Source: WS-7 sp035635575 (GTDB taxonomy: Bacteria > Eisenbacteria > RBG-16-71-46 > SZUA-252). Taken from it: a stretch of 32,648 bases of DNA. The DNA lies in assembly GCA_035635575.1 (NCBI GenBank), contig DASQAV010000043.1:1-32648 (forward strand), in the 5' to 3' direction. This document shows, one piece after another, positions 1 to 8,906 of this stretch. Under the pieces are notes generated by a model. It saw only the letters and a program-made list of their open reading frames with translations. It did not search any database and was not told the DNA's origin. Position 1 is the stretch's first letter; each line of letters starts with the position of its first letter. A program made the position numbers and the translations under genes.

Positions 1-747
1 CTGCTCGCGCGCGACGCGCTCCACGTGGTGCGCCTCGTCCAGGACCAAGGCACCCGCCTCGGCGAGAAGGGTCCCGCGCAGTCCGGGATCGGAGAGAAGG
101 AGCGCGTGATTCACCAGCACGACGTCCGCGCGAAGGGCGTCACGCCGGGCGCGCTTGGCGAAGCAGCCGCTCGCCGCGTCGCAGGAGGGGCCCGCGCACA
201 CCAGGGGATCGGAGGCAATTTCCAATAACATCGCGGGAGGAAGGTTGATCCCCAACTCGATCAGCTCGTCCAGCTCTCCGGTCGTGGTCCGCTCGGTCCA
301 GGATCGCAAGGCTTCCAGGTCCTCCTCGGAAACACCCGCGAGCCCGAAGAGCGTGCGCTGATTCAGCCGCGCCTCCGCGCGTTTCCGGCACAGATAGTTC
401 TGCCGCCCCTTCAGCGTCACCACCCAGAGCGGCGCTCCGATCGCGCGGCACGCCAAGGGGACGTCACGGCGGAAGAGCTGCTCTTGAAGGGCCTTCGTGC
501 AGGTGCTCACGATCACCGGTCCGGAGCCGCGGACGCGGCGGAGCATCGCGGGAAGAAGATACGCGAGCGACTTTCCGATTCCCGTCGGCGCCTCGACGAC
601 GAGGGTGCCTCCCTCGGTCAGCGTCTCGGACCAGAGCCGGGCCATCTCGCGCTGGCCCGGACGATCCTCCCAGCCGCGCTCGCGGAGGCGCAGGCGCTCC
701 AGGGCGGAATCCAGCAAGTCGTTGGAATTTCGGTCGGTAATGGCCAT
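1..747 (-). CDS. dinG: DinG-family ATP-dependent DNA helicase with Fe-S cluster (C-terminus outside window)
   Basis: Superfamily 2 helicase of the XPD/DinG group, expected to unwind DNA 5'-3' during repair or R-loop removal. Only the first 249 residues are present, and the frame runs open through the left edge. Visible motifs are a Q-like motif RPGQREMA (residues 29-36), Walker A EAPTGIGKS (52-60), four cysteines placed as in the family's 4Fe-4S domain (C120, C184, C189, C195), the VNHALL motif (212-217) and the DEAH box (237-240). ATG at 747 is the first start after an in-frame TAG about 30 bp upstream; the Shine-Dalgarno is weak. It follows ligA by 67 bp on the same strand, so the two are probably co-transcribed repair genes. 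YoaA-type paralogs share these motifs, so the exact orthologue is uncertain. Confidence 0.9.
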   Translation of the reverse strand, partial: MAITDRNSNDLLDSALERLRLRERGWEDRPGQREMARLWSETLTEGGTLVVEAPTGIGKSLAYLLPAMLRRVRGSGPVIVSTCTKALQEQLFRRDVPLACRAIGAPLWVVTLKGRQNYLCRKRAEARLNQRTLFGLAGVSEEDLEALRSWTERTTTGELDELIELGINLPPAMLLEIASDPLVCAGPSCDAASGCFAKRARRDALRADVVLVNHALLLSDPGLRGTLLAEAGALVLDEAHHVERVAREQ

Positions 748-759
748 GTCGTTGGACGG

Positions 760-786
760 AAGTCCCGATTTCAAGCTACGGGACTT
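760..786 (-). other. Perfect 8-bp inverted repeat between ligA and dinG
   Basis: AAGTCCCG (760-767) and CGGGACTT (779-786) are exact reverse complements separated by an 11-nt loop. It lies in the 67-bp gap after the ligA stop and 12 bp before the dinG start. No T-run follows on either strand, so a Rho-independent terminator is not supported. An mRNA hairpin in the dinG leader or a protein-binding site are alternatives. Confidence 0.45.
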
Positions 787-814
787 GGGGGGATAAGTCA
801 ACGCGGTGAGGCGG

Positions 815-2854
815 TTAGGCGGGGCGGGAGGCGGGTGTGATTCCTGCCCTCTTCAGCGCGGCCTTGAGCTGGGTCTCGTCCCAGACCTCCACGCCGAGCG
901 ACTTCGCCTTGTCGAGCTTCGAGCCCGGATCGGATCCCGCGACCACCGCGTGGGTCTTGGAGCTGACCGAGGAGGAAACCTTCCCGCCGGCTTCCTCGAT
1001 GAGACGCGCCGCGTCCTCCCGCGTCATGTCCTCGAGCGTACCGGTGAGCACGAAGGTCTTCCCCGCCAGCGGGCCCGTGGCGGCGGCGCGCCGCGGGGGG
1101 CGCGCCTGGGGCCTCACGCCCGCGTCCGTGAGCCGCCGGACGAAATCGCGCCCGGCCTTGGAGGAAAAGAATCGTGCGACGCTCGAGGCGATCTCCGGGC
1201 CGATCATCCCGACTTCCAGGAGCTCCTTCTCGGTCGCCTTCGCCAGCGCCTCGAGCGAACCGAAATGGTCCGCGAGCGTGTTCGCGATCGTGGCGCCCAC
1301 GTGCGGGATCCCGATCGCGTGGAGCAGGCGGTCCAAAGGCTTGGTCTTGCTCCGCTCGATGCCCTCGAGCAGATTCGACACCGACTTCTCCCCCAGCCGC
1401 TCGATCTCGACCAGCTTCGATTTCTTCTCGTGCAGGTGATAGAGGTCGGCCGCGTCCTTCACCAGTCCGGCATCGACGAGCCAGTTCACCGTTTTCCATC
1501 CCAGTCCCTCGATGTCCAGCGCTCCCCGGCTCGCGAAGTGGACGATCCGGCTCCTCACCTGGGCCGGGCACAGGGGATTCTCGCAGCGCGTGGCCGCTTC
1601 CTCGGGATCGCGAACGAGCGGCGTCCCGCACTCGGGGCACTTCGACGGCATCACGAACTTGGGCCCGCGGCGTCCCGAGCCCGGCACGACGCGCAGCACC
1701 TTGGGGATCACCTCGCCTCCCTTCTCGATGACCACGCGATCCCCGACGCGGAAATCCTTGCGCTCGATCTCATCCTGGTTGTGGAGCGTCGCGCGGGAGA
1801 CGACCGTCCCGAGCAGGGTGACCGGACTCAAGATGGCCACCGGCGTGACCACGCCGGTGCGGCCCACCTGGAGCTCGATCTCGAGGAGCTTCGTCTCCGC
1901 CTCGTGCACACCGAACTTGTACGCGATCCCCCAGCGCGGGCTCTTGGAGGTGAACCCCAGCGCCTCCTGATCGCGGAAGGAGTTCACCTTGATCACCAGC
2001 CCATCGGTGCCGTACGGCAGCTTCTCGCGCTTCACCTCCCAGCGCTCGCAGACCTTGCGCAGCGCCGGGAATCCCTCGGCGGAGGAGTTGTCGGGATTCA
2101 CCCGCAGGCCGAGACCGGTGATCCAGCGGAGCGCCTCCATCTGGGTCTTGAGCCCATGGCGCTCGGGACGCACGACGGAGAAGAGGAAGATCCGGAGCGG
2201 CCGCCGGGCCACCTCCGAGGTGTCGAGCATCTTGAGGCTGCCGGTGGTGGCGTTGCGCGGGTTCATGAAGGCGCTGAGCCCCGCCGCGACGCGCCGCTCG
2301 TTCATCCTCTCGAACGGACGCGACTCCATGTACACCTCGCCCCGCACCTCGAGCTCGCGGGGAGGGCCCTTTCCCTCGAGCCGGAGCGGGATGGAGCGGA
2401 GGGTTCGGAGATTCTGGGTGATGTCGTCTCCCTCGGATCCGTCGCCGCGCGTGAGCCCCTGGATGAATCTCCCGTCCACGTACCGGAGCGCGACCGCGAC
2501 GCCGTCCACCTTGGGCTCCACCGCGTATTCCACTTCCCCCTTGCCGAGGAGCTTGAGCACGCGCGCGTCGAACTCCTCCAGCTCCTCGAGCGAGTAGGTG
2601 TTGTCGAGGCTGAGCATGGGCGCGGAATGACGCGCGGTCTTGAAGCCGGGCAAGAGCCCGCGGGACACGCGCTGCGTGGGGGAATCGGGATCCCGGTACT
2701 CGGGATGCTTCTCTTCCAGATCCGCGAGCTCCTTCATGAGGAGGTCGTACTCGCGGTCGGAGATCTCGGGCTCCCCCACGACGTGGTAGAGATGGTCGTG
2801 GCGCTCGATCGCTCTCCTGAGATTCTCGATCTTCTTCGAGGTAGCTTGGCTCAC
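815..2854 (-). CDS. ligA: NAD-dependent DNA ligase LigA
   Basis: Seals nicks in duplex DNA using NAD+ in replication and repair. The 679-aa length is normal for the family. Residues 1-70 form the Ia NMN-binding region (HDHLYHV...SDREYD). The adenylated lysine is K115 in the EPKVDG motif. The nucleotidyltransferase continues with TRGDG, GEVYM and DGLVIKV (about 284-290), followed by an OB fold. A zinc finger has C406, C409, C424 and C429, then come helix-hairpin-helix repeats (about 450-565) and a C-terminal BRCT domain (about 594-670, GKTFVLTGTL). The start is GTG at 2854, whose TGA overlap with the upstream Omp85 gene (2851-2854, GTGA) implies translational coupling. An essential ligase coupled to an outer-membrane protein gene is an unusual arrangement. 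Confidence 0.98.
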   Translation of the reverse strand: MSQATSKKIENLRRAIERHDHLYHVVGEPEISDREYDLLMKELADLEEKHPEYRDPDSPTQRVSRGLLPGFKTARHSAPMLSLDNTYSLEELEEFDARVLKLLGKGEVEYAVEPKVDGVAVALRYVDGRFIQGLTRGDGSEGDDITQNLRTLRSIPLRLEGKGPPRELEVRGEVYMESRPFERMNERRVAAGLSAFMNPRNATTGSLKMLDTSEVARRPLRIFLFSVVRPERHGLKTQMEALRWITGLGLRVNPDNSSAEGFPALRKVCERWEVKREKLPYGTDGLVIKVNSFRDQEALGFTSKSPRWGIAYKFGVHEAETKLLEIELQVGRTGVVTPVAILSPVTLLGTVVSRATLHNQDEIERKDFRVGDRVVIEKGGEVIPKVLRVVPGSGRRGPKFVMPSKCPECGTPLVRDPEEAATRCENPLCPAQVRSRIVHFASRGALDIEGLGWKTVNWLVDAGLVKDAADLYHLHEKKSKLVEIERLGEKSVSNLLEGIERSKTKPLDRLLHAIGIPHVGATIANTLADHFGSLEALAKATEKELLEVGMIGPEIASSVARFFSSKAGRDFVRRLTDAGVRPQARPPRRAAATGPLAGKTFVLTGTLEDMTREDAARLIEEAGGKVSSSVSSKTHAVVAGSDPGSKLDKAKSLGVEVWDETQLKAALKRAGITPASRPA

Positions 2855-4593
2855 CAGTCGGTCGTGTAGCGAAGGTGCACCGTGCCCTCCCGCAGCGGGG
2901 CGCCGGGCCGGAGGCCCAGCTCGATCCCCACCGTCCCCGCGCGGATGGGATTCCTGAGGCCCGCACCGTATCCGAAGTCCCAGCCCGGGCTCAACTCCGT
3001 TCGGGCGAGCGACGCGCCGGAATCGGGAAGCCCGCTCGCGGTGCCGGCCTCGACGGGAGCTCCCAGCTCATGCCGCGCACCGTCCACGAAGAGGAACACG
3101 CGCCCGCCGCGCGGACCGGTGAGCCATCGGTGCTCGAGCGTCATGGCCAGAATGCGATCGCCGGCGAACGCGCGGTCCCGATGCCCGCGCAACCCCTCCG
3201 AGCCCCCCAGGAACCGAAGCTCCTCCGCCGGGAGCGCCCCTTCTCCCAGGCTCACCTGCTCCGCGCGCATCGAGGCGTAGAACGCGCGGCCGGGTCCCGT
3301 GGGATGGGCCGCCTCCCATCCCACCGAACCGCGAAGGATGCGTCGTGTCGCGCGCGCGTACCCGGGATAGAGCTCGGTGCGCCGGCCGGCCTCCCCGGCC
3401 ACGCTCGCCGAGAAGCCGCGAACCGGGTTCTCCACGGGAGAAAGGCCGCGCCAGGAGAATCGTCCCTCCAGGGACCAGGTCGTGCTGGTGCCGCGCCCCG
3501 CCCCGGTGTAGGCGCTCCCGCTGCGATGGATCGTCGCCCCGGCGCGGGCCCGATCCCAGGGGCGTCCCGAGAGCTCCAGCGACCACTGCGTCTCGGTGTA
3601 GAGCGAATCCTGGACCTGAGCCTCGAGCGCGAGCGCGCCGTCGAGCCCCGTCCCGAAAAGCGCCGGCTCGCGGTAGTGCGCCGCGTACTCGGACCGGCCC
3701 TCGCCGTATCCCGCCCAGTGCGCCCCCGCGGAGCGGCCGCTCCCGCCGATGTTCCCGAGCGCGAGGTCGAAGAGCCCCGTGACTCCCCCTCCACTCTGCA
3801 CGCCCAGGGCGCCCTCGAAGCGGCTCAGCCGGTTTTCCACGAGCGGAGCGACGATGCGCGCCCTGCCCGGCTCCGCGCCCGGCACGACCACGAGGTCACC
3901 CACCGATGCGAAGAGCTCGCTCTGCACGAGGCGCGCGCGCGCGTCCTCCAGCAGGGCGGGCGTGAGCACGCGGCCCTTCGTGAGCCCGGAGATCGACCGG
4001 ACCACGGAGCCGTGTACCGCGGCGCCTCCGAGATCCAGCGAGTCGACCGTCACCGGCGGTCCGGGATCCACCCGGACGTACACCCGCGCGGTCGTGGGGT
4101 CGAGCAGGACCACCGAGTCGAGCGTGGCCTCGGCGCCGTAGCGCCCCCTTGCCTGCGCCTCGGCCCGGAGCGCCTCGAGTCCGGCGATCAGATCGCGCGG
4201 CTCGCCGCGTCCCTGGCTCGCGCGCTGGAAGACCTGCGCTCCGTCCGGGAGGATTCCCTCCGCGCCGCGCACGACCGCTTCGACACGGGACGGGGTTTCG
4301 CCGTGCTCGATCGAGATCCGCGCGAACTTCACGCCTTCGAGGTCCGTCCCCGGAACGAGCGTGAGCTTCACGACGGCGCCCACACGCCCGCGCGTGAAGA
4401 GCAGATCCCGGGCACGCGCGGCCGCCGCCTCGAGCTCAACTCGAGTCCAGGTCGAATCGGTGGCCGTGACGAGCGAGTCCGCGCCGGGTCCGATCGTGAG
4501 CCGGTAGCGCTCCTCGGCCGCGGCGCCCGGGGCGCCGCAGGCGATCCCCGCGAGCACGATCAGCGCGAGAGGAAGGAACCAGGGCGCGCGCAT
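2851..4593 (-). CDS. Omp85/BamA-TamA-family outer membrane protein
   Basis: A 580-aa outer-membrane protein of the Omp85 superfamily, whose members insert or translocate proteins. The frame is open far upstream, but ATG at 4593 gives a clear signal peptide (hydrophobic 7-20, AAA-E near 26). Residues about 180-255 look POTRA-like, and a barrel fills about 256-580. The diagnostic loop-6 motif is visible as GGSEGLRGHRDRAF (463-476), and the chain ends in an aromatic residue (W580), as barrel proteins do. POTRA content is low compared with BamA (five), so a TamA-like, TpsB-like or specialised assembly factor is more likely than the main BamA. The start shares one base with the stop of the preceding gene (TGATG), and its own TGA overlaps the ligA GTG. 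Confidence 0.85.
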   Translation of the reverse strand: MRAPWFLPLALIVLAGIACGAPGAAAEERYRLTIGPGADSLVTATDSTWTRVELEAAAARARDLLFTRGRVGAVVKLTLVPGTDLEGVKFARISIEHGETPSRVEAVVRGAEGILPDGAQVFQRASQGRGEPRDLIAGLEALRAEAQARGRYGAEATLDSVVLLDPTTARVYVRVDPGPPVTVDSLDLGGAAVHGSVVRSISGLTKGRVLTPALLEDARARLVQSELFASVGDLVVVPGAEPGRARIVAPLVENRLSRFEGALGVQSGGGVTGLFDLALGNIGGSGRSAGAHWAGYGEGRSEYAAHYREPALFGTGLDGALALEAQVQDSLYTETQWSLELSGRPWDRARAGATIHRSGSAYTGAGRGTSTTWSLEGRFSWRGLSPVENPVRGFSASVAGEAGRRTELYPGYARATRRILRGSVGWEAAHPTGPGRAFYASMRAEQVSLGEGALPAEELRFLGGSEGLRGHRDRAFAGDRILAMTLEHRWLTGPRGGRVFLFVDGARHELGAPVEAGTASGLPDSGASLARTELSPGWDFGYGAGLRNPIRAGTVGIELGLRPGAPLREGTVHLRYTTDW

Positions 4594-7500
4594 CAGAAGT
4601 AGCTCCGAAGCTCGAACCGTCCGGTGTAGACCCCGGTGCGTCCCGCCGCGAGCTGGCCGTTCCAGGAAAGGCTCACCGACACCTGGTCGCGGAGCCGGTA
4701 ATCGCCCAGAAGGTCGTAGTCCAGATGATTGCCGAGGAAGGGGGGCACGAAGTAATGCCCCGGCTGATAGACGCCCTGCTGCGACGTGCGGGCCCAGAGC
4801 GCGCGTCCGTCGACGCGCAGCTTTCCTCCGGAGGCGCACCGCGCGGAAGGGCCCGCCGCCAGCACTTGCTGCCTTCCACCGCGGCTCTGATCGTGATCCT
4901 GCCTTCCGCGCCCGATGAGGCTCACCGACCAGGAGGAATTCAGCGGACGCGAGAGCTCGAGGTCGAGCCCGCGCCCCCGGATTCTGGTCCCGTAGCGCGC
5001 TCCGGTGTCGGTGCGCCGATCGTCCTCCGTCGAGCCGTCCACCGTCGCGGAGGTGGTGAGCCGCGTCCCGCCCCACAGGGGATTTCGCAGGCGCAGCGTG
5101 GCGTCGTGTGCGTCCCGCACCACGCGGAGATTCTCGAACTCGCCGGTGCGGTCGCGCCGGAAGCCCCCTTCGGCGCGCATGTCGTACCGCGCGCCGCGCG
5201 GGGCGTACTCCACGCTCTGGCGCGCCGACACGTTGCCGCGGATCGTCGCCGAGGCGTCCAGGTAGTCGCGCGGATCGAGCGCGTGTCTGGGATCGCCGAG
5301 GGGCAGCGTGGAATAGGTCTCCAGTCTCAGGAACGTCGTTCCGCCCCAGGCGCGCCAGAAGGAGGGCGACGCGGCCGCGGCCGAGGAGCGCCCCGGAAAG
5401 GCGTCCAGGCGGAGCTGCACGTTGGCGCGCGTTCTCGGCGCGGGGGCCCCGGTCTCCGTGACCACCTGGTAGTCGCCGCGGAAGCTGGGATTCCCGAAGG
5501 CGTCGTAGGAGCCTGTTCCCGCGTCCACCGGCACCACGCGGCGAAGGACCTGAGCCTCGCGAAGCTGGGTCGCGTCGTAGCGAAGCTCGGACGTGAACGC
5601 CGATCCGGGGGCTCCCGCGAGGAGCGCCATCTGCGCCAGATCGCTGGCCTGGATCCCGCCGGGATCGGAGACGCGCCGCCGCGACCATCCCATCTCGAGC
5701 GAGAGCGAGGCGCGCGATCGCGCGGAGAGCCCGGCCTCCCACGTCGCGGCGCGGGTCGTGGTCCAATCCAGCGCCGCGTCGGCGCGCCGGTCCTGACGCT
5801 CCCCATAGGAAGCGCGCAGGGCTACCTGGCGCGCGGGCGCGAGACCCATCCCCAGATTCCATTCGCGGCTCCGCCGCTCGGGAATGGAATCCCCTTCCTG
5901 GCGGACGATCCGTTCGTCGAGGAGGCGGACCCGCGGCGTCACGAATCCGCGTGTGCGCGCGAGATCGAGGTCGAACCGGTCGCGTGAGCCCGAATCCAGC
6001 CCGAGCGAATTCCGCGAGTTCTCCCAGTGTACGGCTCCGGCCACGGCGCCGCGTAGATCCGCGGCGAGTGCCTTGCGGATGGAGCTGGATCCGCCCGTGA
6101 GGTCGCGCTTCCCCATCTCCCCGCGCAGGGAGAAGCTCGAGACGGGATCGTATTGAAGGGCGAATTCACCCCGCTGCTCTCCTCCTCCAGATGCCTGGGC
6201 CTGGTTCCAGCGCTCGTTCTCGAAGACCGGATCCAGGCGATCCATCGTGCTGAACCGGCTGTCGCGGGAGCGGAAGGTTCCCGAGGCGCGAAGGGAGCCG
6301 AGGCCCCGTCCGCCGATCGAGAGCGAGCGCGGGTCCAGCGAGGCGGCGAGGCGCATGGCGTTCCCCACGTTGTCCCCGTCGTCGAGCGAGGAGAGGGCGT
6401 TCCGGTCGAGGCCGGAGCGCGCTCCCTCCGCTTCGACCCGGATCGCCTGGAAGAGGCGCGCCGAGCCGCCGACGTCCACGAGCCTGCGATCATCCGGGGA
6501 AGGAAGCGAGCGGCCCGGCGTGTAGGAGCCGAGGCTCTGGCCCCTGAACTGGTAGAAGTGACCACCGTCCGTGGAGAGCGTATCGGCGTAGGCGCCGCGT
6601 CCCGCTCCGACCGAGACGAATTCCACCAGGTAGTCGCCGCGTCCTTGCCCGAGATGGATCCAGTGCGGGTTCGTGGGATCGGACTGGTCCCAGGAGTACT
6701 CTCCCTTCCCCGCGCCGACGAATCGCGCGCCGGAGGACGTCGCGGCCGAATCGCCGAGGCTCCCGAGTGCCTTGGACTCCTCGGGAGTGAGGGCCGCGCC
6801 GATCGGGCTCTTGGGATCGTCCCCGTTCCGGAGATAGGTCGCGTACCAGCGTCCGCTCGATCCCAGGGCGCCCTGCGTGAAGGCCGCGTAGAGACTCCGC
6901 CGATAGCTCGTGGTCGCCTGCTCGAAGTCGAACGCGAGCCGGCTCTGCGAGGTGATCGGATGGCGCGTGGTGAAGGTGACCGTGCCCGCCCCGTAGTCGA
7001 TCACGTAGTCCTGGTCCGCGCCGCGCTTCAGCTTCGCTCCGTCGAGCCAGACCGTCTCCGATCCCGCCACCACGCCCGGGGGAATCTCCCCCTGCACGCG
7101 GCGGACCAGCTCGTAGGGCCCCTGCTTTCCTTCCTCTCCCTTGATCTCGAGCGATCCGCGCTCTCCCTTGGCGCTCGCGGCCGCCACGTCCCACGTCGAA
7201 TTCAGGACCTTGGCCTGGCCGCGCACGCCCTGGAGCTGGCGCGTGATGCGCGCGAACTCTCCCGGCCCCGATTCCAGGCGGAAGTCGCCCATCGTCACTT
7301 CCCCCTGGGGCGCCTTGATGGCGAGGAAGAGGCGATCCAGATCTTGGAGCTCGCGCGTGGTTCCGTCCGGCTCGAAGGGAAGCTGCTGGTCGCTGAGGGT
7401 GGCCTGGAGCTCCACGTCCCCCGCCACGCGGCCGCGCACGGTGAGATCCAGCGTCTGGTGCAGCGATGCGTCCCGGCCGTGGCCCATCTCGACGCTCAGC

Positions 7501-7868
7501 GATTTCGAGCCCGAGAAGAGGAGCGACGCCGTGGAGGAAGTGCCCAAGCCCGCGTCCTGTGCCGCGGCCGACGGCGCGCGCGGCGCCGAATTGGCCGGGT
7601 CCTGATTCCGGATGAGGGCCGCCGCGGCGAGTGAGGCGGAATCGGGGGGGGCCGGAACCTCCGACGCGGCCGCGATGGACCAGGGCGAGCTGGCGCGGAG
7701 CGACAGGAGCGATGGGGAGCGGAGCACGGGATACTCGAGGACGAGGGTGTCCGCTTCCTCGGGCATCCCGCCGGGATGAATCACATCCACCGGGCGCGCC
7801 GAGGCCCCGCTCGAGATCGTGCCCGCGAGCGCCGCCGCGAGGATCCAGAGCGAGCGGGCGCGGCTCAC
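4593..7868 (-). CDS. Large outer-membrane beta-barrel-type protein with SprA-like surface module, function unknown
   Basis: A 1091-aa exported protein. GTG at 7868 overlaps the upstream stop (GTGA) and begins a signal peptide (about 1-24, ending SGASA-RP). After a Ser/Ala/Pro-rich linker, residues about 138-220 carry TLSDQQLPFEPDG, LQDLDRLFL and MGDFRLE. Residues about 262-316 carry SETVWLDGAKLKRG and DYVIDYGAGTVTF. I recall these modules from very large outer-membrane proteins of FCB bacteria, some annotated SprA-like; that comparison is from memory. The remaining 750 residues are alternating amphipathic strands rich in Arg, Ser and Gly, ending GRFELRSYF with a terminal Phe, which fits a large barrel. 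It is much shorter than SprA (about 2400 aa). Neighbours are an NHL protein upstream and an Omp85 protein downstream, both overlapping, so the three probably act together in the outer membrane. Confidence 0.7.
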   Translation of the reverse strand: MSRARSLWILAAALAGTISSGASARPVDVIHPGGMPEEADTLVLEYPVLRSPSLLSLRASSPWSIAAASEVPAPPDSASLAAAALIRNQDPANSAPRAPSAAAQDAGLGTSSTASLLFSGSKSLSVEMGHGRDASLHQTLDLTVRGRVAGDVELQATLSDQQLPFEPDGTTRELQDLDRLFLAIKAPQGEVTMGDFRLESGPGEFARITRQLQGVRGQAKVLNSTWDVAAASAKGERGSLEIKGEEGKQGPYELVRRVQGEIPPGVVAGSETVWLDGAKLKRGADQDYVIDYGAGTVTFTTRHPITSQSRLAFDFEQATTSYRRSLYAAFTQGALGSSGRWYATYLRNGDDPKSPIGAALTPEESKALGSLGDSAATSSGARFVGAGKGEYSWDQSDPTNPHWIHLGQGRGDYLVEFVSVGAGRGAYADTLSTDGGHFYQFRGQSLGSYTPGRSLPSPDDRRLVDVGGSARLFQAIRVEAEGARSGLDRNALSSLDDGDNVGNAMRLAASLDPRSLSIGGRGLGSLRASGTFRSRDSRFSTMDRLDPVFENERWNQAQASGGGEQRGEFALQYDPVSSFSLRGEMGKRDLTGGSSSIRKALAADLRGAVAGAVHWENSRNSLGLDSGSRDRFDLDLARTRGFVTPRVRLLDERIVRQEGDSIPERRSREWNLGMGLAPARQVALRASYGERQDRRADAALDWTTTRAATWEAGLSARSRASLSLEMGWSRRRVSDPGGIQASDLAQMALLAGAPGSAFTSELRYDATQLREAQVLRRVVPVDAGTGSYDAFGNPSFRGDYQVVTETGAPAPRTRANVQLRLDAFPGRSSAAAASPSFWRAWGGTTFLRLETYSTLPLGDPRHALDPRDYLDASATIRGNVSARQSVEYAPRGARYDMRAEGGFRRDRTGEFENLRVVRDAHDATLRLRNPLWGGTRLTTSATVDGSTEDDRRTDTGARYGTRIRGRGLDLELSRPLNSSWSVSLIGRGRQDHDQSRGGRQQVLAAGPSARCASGGKLRVDGRALWARTSQQGVYQPGHYFVPPFLGNHLDYDLLGDYRLRDQVSVSLSWNGQLAAGRTGVYTGRFELRSYF

Positions 7869-8863
7869 GGCACCCTCCTCTCGGACGAGAGCACCTGGAT
7901 CTCCCCGCGCTCCGGATCCGCCAGCGCCACCTGCCCTCTGGGCCCCAGCGCGAGCGCCTGCGGACGCCAGCGCACGCGCTCGCCTCCGAGGGCGCGCTCG
8001 AGAAGAAGCGCCCCTGTTGCGTCGAAGACGAGGACACGCTGCCCTGCATTGTCTGCCGCGTAGATGGAGCCCGAGCGGTCGATGGCAAGATCCGAGATGG
8101 AGAAACGGCCGAGCTTGGATCCGATCCCCAGGGTCGCGATGAGGAGCCCGCTCGCGTTGAAGCGGCGAAGCACGCCGGGCGCGGCGTCGTAGACCCAGAG
8201 ATCTCCTCCCGGCGAGGCGGCCGCGGCGAGCGGCGCCTGCAGCGAGTCCTCGGGGATCAGGTATCGCGTCGCGCGCGCGGGCGCCAGGCGATCGTCCAGC
8301 GGGACCAGGTCGTGGGCCTGGGCGGAGAGAAGCCAGAGCTTGCCGAAGCGGTCGAGGAGAATGCGCGCTCCCGCTTCCCTCGATTCCTCCCCGGCAGCTT
8401 CCTGGAACACGCGCTGCCCCAGGAAGTGCCCGGCGCGATCGAACGCGACCAGCGCTCCCCGGCCCCGGTCCAGAACCAGGAGCGACTGGTCGCGATCCAC
8501 CGCGATATCGACCGGCAGCGTGAGGGAGGTTTCGTCGGAGCCGTAGCCGCCCACCTCGTAGAGAACCCGGCCGCGGGGATCGAGCTTCGTGACGCGGCGC
8601 GTCTCGGAGTCGAGCACGTGCAGGTTTCCGTCCTGGTCGTAGGCGAGCCTCGAGGGACGCCGGATCCCCGCCTGCTCGAGCGCGTCCCGATCCAGGACCC
8701 ACTCGACCCGGAGCGCGCGCGGAGGAAGCGAGAGGGAATCGACGGCAGGAGCCGCGGGCTGAGGAGCCGCGAGCGCGCGCCCATCCCGGGCCGCCGCCCA
8801 CAGCAAGAGTGCCGTGGCGGCCGTGAGCACAGCAAGAAGAGCCTGTCGCGCCGGATGGGTCAT
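7865..8863 (-). CDS. Exported NHL-repeat beta-propeller protein
   Basis: A 332-aa protein with an N-terminal hydrophobic export signal (about 8-34, ending RALA-AP) followed by NHL/six-bladed propeller repeats. Repeated units of the form RPSRLAYDQDGNLHVLDSE, LPVDIAVDRDQSLLVLDRG, ISDLAIDRSGSIYAADN and QALALGPRGQVALADPE are visible from about residue 60 to the end. Such propellers are usually ligand- or protein-binding scaffolds; there is no catalytic signature. The ATG at 8863 has no strong Shine-Dalgarno and lies 43 bp after the upstream DUF5683-like gene. Its TGA overlaps the GTG of the large outer-membrane protein, so the two are translationally coupled and probably work together in the periplasm or at the outer membrane. 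Confidence 0.8.
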   Translation of the reverse strand: MTHPARQALLAVLTAATALLLWAAARDGRALAAPQPAAPAVDSLSLPPRALRVEWVLDRDALEQAGIRRPSRLAYDQDGNLHVLDSETRRVTKLDPRGRVLYEVGGYGSDETSLTLPVDIAVDRDQSLLVLDRGRGALVAFDRAGHFLGQRVFQEAAGEESREAGARILLDRFGKLWLLSAQAHDLVPLDDRLAPARATRYLIPEDSLQAPLAAAASPGGDLWVYDAAPGVLRRFNASGLLIATLGIGSKLGRFSISDLAIDRSGSIYAADNAGQRVLVFDATGALLLERALGGERVRWRPQALALGPRGQVALADPERGEIQVLSSERRVP

Positions 8864-8906
8864 GTGGGTTCGGATAGTGCGGCGGACCGAAGCGGGAATA
8901 CGGCTG

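Noticed and set aside
748..814. Rho-independent terminator after ligA
   Set aside because: The hairpin at 760-786 is not followed by a T-run on either strand.
806..2869. 687-aa open frame on the plus strand across ligA
   Set aside because: Antisense shadow of ligA. High GC makes stops rare, and the translation is Arg/Leu/His-rich with no family motif.
4515..4593. Lipoprotein signal in the Omp85 protein (GIAC)
   Set aside because: The residue at -3 is Gly, not Leu-like, and a barrel protein with an AAA cleavage site fits a normal signal peptide.
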